Shown piece by piece: positions 58,286 to 64,000 of a DNA stretch of 64,000 bases. The stretch is from NCBI RefSeq assembly GCF_014200455.1, contig NZ_JACHBW010000008.1, positions 124,001 through 188,000 of the forward strand, given 5' to 3'. Source of the stretch: Paraburkholderia bannensis. Lineage in GTDB: Bacteria > Pseudomonadota > Gammaproteobacteria > Burkholderiales > Burkholderiaceae. The position numbers and the translations under genes are program-made. The notes under the pieces are model-generated. The model saw nothing but the letters and a program-made list of their open reading frames with translations, did not search any database and was not told the DNA's origin. Positions within the stretch are counted from its first letter, which is position 1. The number at the start of each line of letters is the position of its first letter.

Positions 58286-58657
58286 CTATGTTTTTAAAGA
58301 AAAATCTGGGTGCAGATTGGCCTGACATAACGACATCATCCTCTGCACCATCGTCGATGCCTCGTTGAGTTCCATATCGCTGGTAAAAAGGGCCGAGACG
58401 CTCGACAGGCGCACGGCGATGCCCGCGCCCAACAGGTCGCGGCTGGCGATCTTGAGCGCAAGCTGGCCCAGACGCACGCGGTCGAGCCAGTGCATGGTCG
58501 CTCCGGCCTTGTCCAGCCATTCGCGGCAGCACGACACGACATGATCGACGCGCCATTCTTGCGTCAACGCATAGGACGACGCGGCGATCGCCACGAGATA
58601 ACAGAGCAATTCCGGGCGGGCACTGCTCGCTTCGATGAATTCCGTTTTCACTGGCAT
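58286..58657 (-). CDS. host protein of unknown function with prophage-encoded C-terminal tail
   Basis: The protein is 123 aa. It reads FIEASSARPELLCYLVAIAASSYA, LTQEWRVDHVVSCCREWLDK, RVRLGQLALKIASRDLLGAG and VSALFTSDMELNEASTMVQR. I do not recognise the family; it is helical and cytoplasmic. attR lies in its 3' end. As integrated it ends SLCQANLHPDFSLKT. Joining the left host flank across the core would give SLCQEAL and a TGA. So the prophage exchanges the last 3 residues for 11 others. Before integration its stop overlapped the convergent DUF971 gene. Confidence 0.75.
   Translation of the reverse strand: MPVKTEFIEASSARPELLCYLVAIAASSYALTQEWRVDHVVSCCREWLDKAGATMHWLDRVRLGQLALKIASRDLLGAGIAVRLSSVSALFTSDMELNEASTMVQRMMSLCQANLHPDFSLKT
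58326..58346. repeat. attR: attR, direct repeat of the prophage
   Basis: CATAACGACATCATCC (58326-58341) is identical to 24187-24202; one mismatch is followed by CTGC in both. It marks the right end of the element. Confidence 0.9.
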
Positions 58658-59329
58658 GCTGTCCCTGGTTTCCAGACATAGACTCCATAGCTATGGCCGG
58701 ACATCACAAAAGCAAGCAAAGAGCGCATCGTGCATTGGAAGCGGCCAGTGTTGCAGCAACGTGACCCGTTTCTCTGGCTGGCCGCCAGCCGCAGTGCGAG
58801 GCGCAAACCGCGACTATACGCCTGCGGGCCGCCCTAATGCTGAAACGGCCCGGATCGAACCAAGCCAGCTTGCCCCGATGATGCGCCTGGAATGGCGTCG
58901 AAAATGCGACAGCCGTGCGGCGCGCTTGAGTGAATCCACCAGAAATAGTTAGTCATACCTGGTAATTACGGCCCTCAATGACATCCGTGTGACCGATGGC
59001 GGCTTGCAAAAAAATTCCGTTGCGCTTGCAGATCATTCCATCGCAGACGCGTGACGCCGTCAAACCCGGCCATCGGCAAGCCAAAGAAAGAAAATAAATT
59101 GATTCGCCTCGCATGAGCAAAGCCCCGTGGCTGCGCCTGGCGATTTTTGTACGCTTTTCTTTCATCGCAAACGTTTGCGTTTGTATGGCATGTTGGTATG
59201 CCGCTTGCGCGCACGCCCGCGCAGCCTGCTTCACCGCTGGCCATACGGCTTGATGCGCGGCGGATTCAAATTCAATCCCCTTATTCAACCCTCATCGCCT
59301 CATTGCGTGAGTGCATCAGGAGTTTTTTC
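58658..59329. other. 672-bp region without a convincing gene
   Basis: Short open frames exist on both strands, but none has a family-like composition or a good ribosome site. The stretch holds the promoter of the host gene at 58657 (leftward) and that of the secreted protein at 59330 (rightward). It is more AT-rich around 58,950-59,110. Confidence 0.5.
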
Positions 59330-61261
59330 ATGTTCACCCAGCGTACGCGCGCCCTCCGGCTCACGCTGCTGTCCGCAGCAGCCCTCGCACTCGTTTCGCC
59401 TTGCGCGCCGGCGCAGCAATACACCACCGACTGGCTCGCGAACACCTATGGCACGCTCGCCGCGCATGTCGGCAATGGCGCGCGCTCGATGTGGGTCTCG
59501 CCGGAAGGCGTCATCTATACCGCCTCGTTCTGGGACGAAAACGAAGGCGGCGTGGCGATTTATCAGAACGGCAAGAGCCTGGGCTCGATCGGCATTCACG
59601 ACGAGTTTCAGGGCGGCGCAATCACCGGCAACGCCACGTCGATTTTCACGGTGCTGCAATCGGGCACCTCGTATGGCAGCGGTACGGTCGCCCGCTATAA
59701 CCGCGCGGATGGCACGCGCGAGCTCACCATCAACGTGAGCGTCTGGAACAAGGTGAGCCGCGCCGACGCCATCACCGGCCTCGCCACTGCAGGCACGCTG
59801 CTCTATGCGAGCGACTTCTTCAGCAACCGCGTGCGTGTGTTCAGCACCGACGGCGTCTGGCAACGCGACATCCCCCTCAAGAGCCCAGGCGCGCTCGCAC
59901 TCGACAGCGCAGGCAATCTCTGGGTCGCGCAAAAAAGCACCGGCGTCATCAACCAATTCAGCGCGGCGGGCGCGCCGTTGCAGACCATCCAGATGGCGGC
60001 GGGCGCACAGCCTTCGGCGCTTTATTTCGATGCGTCCACCGGCTTGCTGATGGTGGGCGACGCGGGCCCCGACCAGAACATCAAGCTCTACAACATCGCG
60101 GGCGCGCCCACGCTCACCGGCACCTTCGGTGTAACGGGCGGCTATCTGAACAGCACCACCGGCATCAAGGGCCAGGTGGGCGACAAGCGCTTCACGCGCA
60201 TCACCGGCATCGGCAAGGACAGCGCGGGCAATCTTTATGTGCTCAACAATCCCTGGGGCGGCGGCTGGGATCTGGGCCGCAACGGCGGCACCGATATTCA
60301 TGTCTACAGCGCCGCCGGCAGCCTGCTTTACAAACTCCAGGCGCTCAATTTCGAAGGCGTGGCCGCGCCCGACCCGCTCACCGACGCCACGCTCTTTTAC
60401 AGCGGCACGGGCATCTTCACGGGCACGGCGGGGGGCAGCTTCGTGGCCAATACCGTCGATCCTTTCACTTACCCACACGACCCGCGCCTGAACATGAACG
60501 ACACGCAGCGCGACGAACATTTCGGCCAGCTAGTGACGGTGGGCGGCAACCGCATTCTGGTGGCCTCGGGCCAGAATCCAGGCATTTTTTACATTTATCA
60601 CTTCAACACCGCGAGCGGCTATATCGCCATTCCCGATGCCTCGTTGCCGGGCGCCGCCTTCAAAACGAGCTTGCAGGTCACGGGGGGCTTCTGCCTGGAC
60701 AATCGCGGCGACATCTGGGCCGGGCTCGACCGCACCAATCACCTCTACCACTACCCCTTCAACGGCTTCGACGGCACCGGCAAGCCGTCATGGGGCGCGG
60801 CATCGACGATCTCCACGCCCGAAAGCGTGCGGCCGACCGCGCGCATTCTCTACCAGGCCGAAAGCGACACGATGATCCTCGCGCAAGGTCTCGCAGGCAA
60901 CTGGGACTGGACCGCCATGAACGGCTATATCGAGGTCTATCACGGCTGGTCTGCGGGCAATATCAGCAAGCCCAGCCCCGTCATCACGCTCACCGGCGCG
61001 AATCCGAAATCGATCGCCGCAGCCGGCAATTATCTGTTTGTCGGCTATGTGCATACGGTGCCCAATATCGACGTCTACAGCCTCACGACCGGCCAGCTCG
61101 TCACCACGCTCACCAATGCGAGCCCCGGCGCCGTGGACGTGGGCAACGATGTCGATTCGATGTACGGGCTGCGCGTCTACCTGCGTTCGACCGGCGAATA
61201 CGTCATCACCAAGGACAATTACAACGGCACCAGTGTGATCGTGCATCGCTGGATGCCGTAG
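59330..61261 (+). CDS. secreted NHL-type beta-propeller protein
   Basis: This 643-aa protein has a Sec signal (ALRLTLLSAAALALVSPCAPAQ). The rest has repeating propeller blades such as GALALDSAGNLWVAQKSTGVINQF, GIGKDSAGNLYVLNNPWG and GFCLDNRGDIWAGLDRTNHLYHY. ATG 59330 is preferred over longer forms because AGGAG stands at 59318-59322 and the signal peptide begins there. It is periplasmic or secreted; propellers of this kind bind ligands or other proteins. No catalytic motif is evident. Confidence 0.85.
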   Translation: MFTQRTRALRLTLLSAAALALVSPCAPAQQYTTDWLANTYGTLAAHVGNGARSMWVSPEGVIYTASFWDENEGGVAIYQNGKSLGSIGIHDEFQGGAITGNATSIFTVLQSGTSYGSGTVARYNRADGTRELTINVSVWNKVSRADAITGLATAGTLLYASDFFSNRVRVFSTDGVWQRDIPLKSPGALALDSAGNLWVAQKSTGVINQFSAAGAPLQTIQMAAGAQPSALYFDASTGLLMVGDAGPDQNIKLYNIAGAPTLTGTFGVTGGYLNSTTGIKGQVGDKRFTRITGIGKDSAGNLYVLNNPWGGGWDLGRNGGTDIHVYSAAGSLLYKLQALNFEGVAAPDPLTDATLFYSGTGIFTGTAGGSFVANTVDPFTYPHDPRLNMNDTQRDEHFGQLVTVGGNRILVASGQNPGIFYIYHFNTASGYIAIPDASLPGAAFKTSLQVTGGFCLDNRGDIWAGLDRTNHLYHYPFNGFDGTGKPSWGAASTISTPESVRPTARILYQAESDTMILAQGLAGNWDWTAMNGYIEVYHGWSAGNISKPSPVITLTGANPKSIAAAGNYLFVGYVHTVPNIDVYSLTTGQLVTTLTNASPGAVDVGNDVDSMYGLRVYLRSTGEYVITKDNYNGTSVIVHRWMP

Positions 61262-61273
61262 GGCGGCTTTTTT
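61255..61273 (+). terminator. weak intrinsic terminator
   Basis: GCCG (61255-61258) can pair with CGGC (61264-61267), followed by six T. It overlaps the stop codon of the propeller gene. Confidence 0.45.
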
Positions 61274-61571
61274 CGTTCGATGAAAGGCGCTTGAGCGAGC
61301 CGGGTCCAGGGTAGAATTCCGCCGGTTTATCCAAACATTCCGGCGAACCGGCCGATAGATGGGTGCCAGATAAATGGCGGTCCGGCGCGCCTCCTTGCGG
61401 CGGACCACCCGAAAAAGGGCGTCCGACCCTGCCCGAGAAAAAAGTGAACCACGATACCTTCGCATGTCCGCGCCGCTCGCGCGCCATGCCGCTTCAAGGC
61501 AATCGCGCGCCGCGCATGACGAGCGGGCCGCTCTACCATCAAACCGGTAATCAGTCCGGCAAGCGCGCCGC
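61274..61571. other. non-coding region before the GtrA gene
   Basis: About 300 bases with no supported gene. A glycosyltransferase gene of the GtrB type often stands beside gtrA but is not here. Confidence 0.5.
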
Positions 61572-61964
61572 ATGAAGTTCGCCCAGATCCGGCGCTTTGC
61601 GGGTTATGCCTGCGTGGGCGCCGCCGGTACCGCGGTGCAGTACGGTGTGCTCAGCACACTGGTGCTGGTGCACGCATGCGGGGCCGTGGTGGCTTCGGCG
61701 ATCGGCGCGATTGCCGGGGCCATCGTCAACTACGTGCTGAACTATCGCCTGACCTTTCGCGCCACGCGCTCGCACCGCGAAGCCGCGCCGCGCTTTTTCG
61801 CCGTCGCGGCGGTGGGCGTGGCCGTCAACAGCGCGCTCATGTACCTGCTGATCCACCGCTTCGCGACCGCGTGGCTGCTGGCCCAATGCATCACCACGGC
61901 CTGCGTGCTGATCCTCACTTATAGCGCCAATTCGCTCTGGACCTTTCAGACCCGCCGCGCCTGA
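61572..61964 (+). CDS. GtrA family membrane protein
   Basis: This 130-aa protein has four predicted transmembrane helices (YACVGAAGTAVQYGVLSTLVLVH, AVVASAIGAIAGAIVNYVLNY, FFAVAAVGVAVNSALMYLLI, ITTACVLILTYSANSLWTF). The family pattern GxxGT near the start and NYxLNYRLTF are present. GtrA proteins flip lipid-linked sugars for O-antigen or wall modification. It is followed by a GT39-type enzyme 59 bases downstream, a plausible user of such a lipid-linked sugar. Confidence 0.87.
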   Translation: MKFAQIRRFAGYACVGAAGTAVQYGVLSTLVLVHACGAVVASAIGAIAGAIVNYVLNYRLTFRATRSHREAAPRFFAVAAVGVAVNSALMYLLIHRFATAWLLAQCITTACVLILTYSANSLWTFQTRRA

Positions 61965-62023
61965 GCGCAGCGTCCGGCATTCCACGGCACGCCAGGCATC
62001 CCGTCACGTAGAACGAATCACCG

Positions 62024-63541
62024 ATGTCACAGACCACTACCCTCCAGCCGCCGCTTGCGGCCTCGAACCTGCGCGAGTCCAACGAGACCGGCAAACTGCT
62101 GTGGCTGCTGCCTTTGCACGCCATCGTCTGGACCCTCGCTGCGTGGCTTTCGCGCAGCAATCTCGATACGCCTGGCGACATGGTCGAGAACTACGTCTGG
62201 GGGATCGAATGGCAAGCCGGCTACGCCAAGCATCCGCCGCTGTTCGCGTGGATCACGGCCGGCTGGTTCCGCGTGTTTCCGCACACGGACATCGCCTATT
62301 TCGCGCTGTCGTCGCTCAACGCGATGGCGGGACTGTTCGGCATCGTCGCGCTGGCCGGGCGCTTCGTGCCGCGTCGTCTGGCGCTGCTCGCGGGCGTGGC
62401 GATGGCGGTTTCGCCGCTCTACTCGAATCTCGCGATCAAGTTCAATGCGAATTCGGTGCTGCTTTCGATCTGGCCGTGGACGGCATACTTTTTCGTACGC
62501 TACATGCAGAAGCGCGAAGCGCGCGCTGCGCTCGCACTGGGCGTATTGGCAGCGGCGGCGGTGCTGGGAAAATACTTCTCGGTGGTATTGCTGGCCGCGC
62601 TGGTTTTCGCAACGCTTGCCCGCCCGGCATGGCGCGCGCGCCTGTTCGAGCGCCGCACGCTGCTGGTCGCACTGGCTTTCGCAGCCGCGCTCGCACCGCA
62701 TGTGCACTGGCTCGTGGTCAATCATTTCCCGACCTTCGCTTACGCCGATAAACGCACGGGCGGCTCGATCGGCGCAGCGCTGGGACGCTTCGGCATCTAC
62801 ACGCTTGCGCAGATCGGCTATCTCGCGTTGAGCTTCGTCGCCATGCTGCTGATGGTGCGCGAGCGGCGCGGCGAAGCGGCCAGGCTGATGGCCGCCAGCG
62901 TGCTGAAGCCCTCGCTCAATCCGGACCTGTGGTGGCTCACGCTGGGTCCGCTATTCGCCGTCGGCCTGATCGCCTGCGCCGCGCGCACGCAGATGGCGTC
63001 GGTCTGGGGGATGGCGCAGTGGTTCGCCGTTGCGCCGCTGTGGCTCGCCGTGCTCTATCGCGCGGGTATCGCGCTGGTGCCGGCGCGTGCGGTGCGCATG
63101 CTGGGCGGCTACTGGCTCATCGTGCTCGCGGTCACGGCGACGATTGGCTATCTGGGCGCGCGCCACAACAGCGACGAAGCCGCCGAGCCGCGCGCGGAAC
63201 TCGCAGCGGCGGCGCAAGGCATGTGGAACCAGCGCTTCGGGCGCGATGTGCCGGCGGTGGCGGGGTCGGCGCATGAAGCGCAGTCGGTGGCGTTTTACAG
63301 CCGCGGGCAGACGCAGTACTGGAATATGGGCGAGCCACAAACGACGCCGTGGCTGCACCTCGCGGGCCTCGACCGGCGCGGCGCCCTGTTCGTCTGCCCT
63401 GTGGACGACGTGCGCTGCATCGTGCAGGCGCGCTGGATCAGCGGAGAACAGCCGCTGCCTGTTAGCGTGCACAAGCACGCGTGGGGACGCGAGCTTGCGG
63501 CGCGCGATTATGTGTTTTTTGTGGTGGCGCCGCAGAGTTGA
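62024..63541 (+). CDS. GT39/ArnT-like membrane glycosyltransferase
   Basis: The protein is 505 aa with about 10-11 transmembrane helices. LDTPGDMVENYVWGIEWQAGYAKHPPLFAW is the conserved first periplasmic loop of the PMT/ArnT family, with the acidic residue and the KHPPL motif. A small periplasmic domain is at the C-terminus (SVAFYSRGQTQYWNMGEP). It transfers a sugar from a polyprenyl carrier to a lipid or protein on the periplasmic face. It is probably co-transcribed with the GtrA gene. Confidence 0.87.
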   Translation: MSQTTTLQPPLAASNLRESNETGKLLWLLPLHAIVWTLAAWLSRSNLDTPGDMVENYVWGIEWQAGYAKHPPLFAWITAGWFRVFPHTDIAYFALSSLNAMAGLFGIVALAGRFVPRRLALLAGVAMAVSPLYSNLAIKFNANSVLLSIWPWTAYFFVRYMQKREARAALALGVLAAAAVLGKYFSVVLLAALVFATLARPAWRARLFERRTLLVALAFAAALAPHVHWLVVNHFPTFAYADKRTGGSIGAALGRFGIYTLAQIGYLALSFVAMLLMVRERRGEAARLMAASVLKPSLNPDLWWLTLGPLFAVGLIACAARTQMASVWGMAQWFAVAPLWLAVLYRAGIALVPARAVRMLGGYWLIVLAVTATIGYLGARHNSDEAAEPRAELAAAAQGMWNQRFGRDVPAVAGSAHEAQSVAFYSRGQTQYWNMGEPQTTPWLHLAGLDRRGALFVCPVDDVRCIVQARWISGEQPLPVSVHKHAWGRELAARDYVFFVVAPQS

Positions 63542-63776
63542 TGGGTGAGGCCGTTCGGGATAGGGGTTCCGGGCGGCTTTTTGTTTTTGTGGGCGGTCTC
63601 CCACGCATGCGCAGCGTGACCCACGTCACCAGCGCCGCAACGCACGGCCTTTGCGGCTAGCTCGCGCGCTTGAGTTGAAAACGCAGTGCTTTCCATCGCG
63701 TCAGTCATGGGGGCGACACGAAATCATGTGGATCTCAGTGCCGTGGAATTCCCTGAAACCCCGCCCCATTGATTTT

Positions 63777-63793
63777 TAGAAACGATCGGTCTA
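63777..63793. promoter_or_regulatory. candidate TetR operator
   Basis: TAGAAACGATCGGTCTA has TAGA and TCTA arms around a central CGATC and lies 11 bases before the TetR ATG. The symmetry is partial, so this is only a suggestion of autoregulation. Confidence 0.35.
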
Positions 63794-63804
63794 ATATCGC
63801 TGCG

Positions 63805-64000
63805 ATGGACACGATCTCCACCTCGAAGCCGCGTCGCGGCCGTCCGCCCAAAGATCCGCGCGCGCATGGCGATACGCGCGAAACGCTGATCCGCGCCGGT
63901 CTGGAATTGCTGACAAGCCAGGGTTTCGCCGCCACGGGTCTCGACAGCGTGCTCAAGCTTGCCGGCATCCCCAAGGGCTCCTTCTATCACTACTTCGACA
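63805..64000 (+). CDS. TetR family transcriptional regulator (partial; runs off the window)
   Basis: The first 65 codons are present. A Lys/Arg-Pro-rich start (SKPRRGRPPKDPRAHGD) is followed by the TetR helix-turn-helix: TLIRAGLELLTSQGFAATGL, then VLKLAGIPKGSFYHYFD. The recognition helix residues KGSFYHYF are typical. The ligand domain is outside the window. Confidence 0.9.
   Translation, partial: MDTISTSKPRRGRPPKDPRAHGDTRETLIRAGLELLTSQGFAATGLDSVLKLAGIPKGSFYHYFD

Larger units (their letters stand above)
24187..58346. mobile_element. integrated contractile-tail prophage, about 34 kb, lacking head genes
   Basis: The ends are set by direct repeats at 24187-24207 and 58326-58346, with a tyrosine integrase next to the left one. 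The modules in order are: integration; replication and nin-type genes; late regulator; terminase; connector; sheath, tube and chaperones; tape measure; baseplate; fibres; cargo gene; Arc/Mnt/Ant-like module; lysis; and an SOS-controlled gene. The large terminase is truncated, and portal, protease and major capsid genes are absent. Most structural genes overlap by ATGA and lie on the plus strand. Confidence 0.95.

Noticed and set aside
63508-63708. Possible 66-aa minus-strand protein overlapping the end of the GT39 gene
   Set aside because: MTDAMESTAFSTQARELAAK looks somewhat protein-like, but the C-terminal part is the reverse of the GT39 end and a terminator-like stretch; not enough support.

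Overview
The window is a GC-rich Betaproteobacterial chromosome segment, most like Burkholderiaceae (Burkholderia, Paraburkholderia or Caballeronia). This rests on codon and base use, protein families and gene style; no rRNA or other taxonomic marker is present. It has three parts: a host transport and metabolism region (1-24.2 kb), an integrated contractile-tail prophage (24,187-58,346), and a second stretch of host DNA (58.3-64 kb).

Left host region. Positions 1-3,481 (minus) hold a three-part periplasmic molybdenum aldehyde-type dehydrogenase: [2Fe-2S] subunit, Tat-exported Mo subunit and cytochrome c. An APC permease, a frameshifted carboxymuconolactone decarboxylase-like pseudogene and a six-gene minus-strand operon follow (two LLM flavin monooxygenases, a fused ABC permease-ATPase, a solute-binding protein, DUF3088 and a GNAT acetyltransferase). 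Next come a TonB-dependent receptor, a dedicated TonB-ExbB-ExbD-ExbD set, a second solute-binding protein, a second GNAT and an M14-type deacylase. A GntR regulator then heads an operon with an AprA-like flavoprotein, a small 2x[4Fe-4S] ferredoxin, a HEAT-repeat protein and a DUF971 protein. Uptake, N-acylation, flavin monooxygenation and deacylation together resemble the salvage of N-acetylated S-substituted cysteines, but this is inference from gene content.

Prophage. It is bounded by a 16-bp perfect direct repeat (20 of 21 bases over the longer match). It lies in the overlapping 3' ends of two convergent host genes and gives both a new C-terminal tail. Order: integrase and excisionase; a 5'-truncated DUF5131 gene; replication and nin-type genes with an iteron cluster inside the first replication gene; a Q-like gene with a strong candidate late promoter; terminase; connector genes; sheath, tube, a -1 frameshifted chaperone pair, tape measure, baseplate and fibres; an outer-membrane beta-barrel cargo gene; an Arc/Mnt/Ant-like immunity module; lysis genes including a class-3 lipase; and a LexA-box-controlled gene at the right end. 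The large terminase is cut short, and no portal, protease or major capsid gene is present. The element therefore encodes an apparently complete tail and lysis set without a head. It is either a decaying prophage or an intermediate towards an R-type tailocin.

Right host region. After the interrupted host gene come a secreted beta-propeller protein, a GtrA-family flippase, a GT39-type membrane glycosyltransferase and the start of a TetR regulator.

The most interesting points are the P22 immI-like module (divergent ribbon-helix-helix genes, paired operators, an ORF6N antirepressor-like gene and a probable leaderless repressor transcript), the attachment site in overlapping gene ends, the head-gene deletion and the frameshift site. 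No rRNA, tRNA or CRISPR array was seen.
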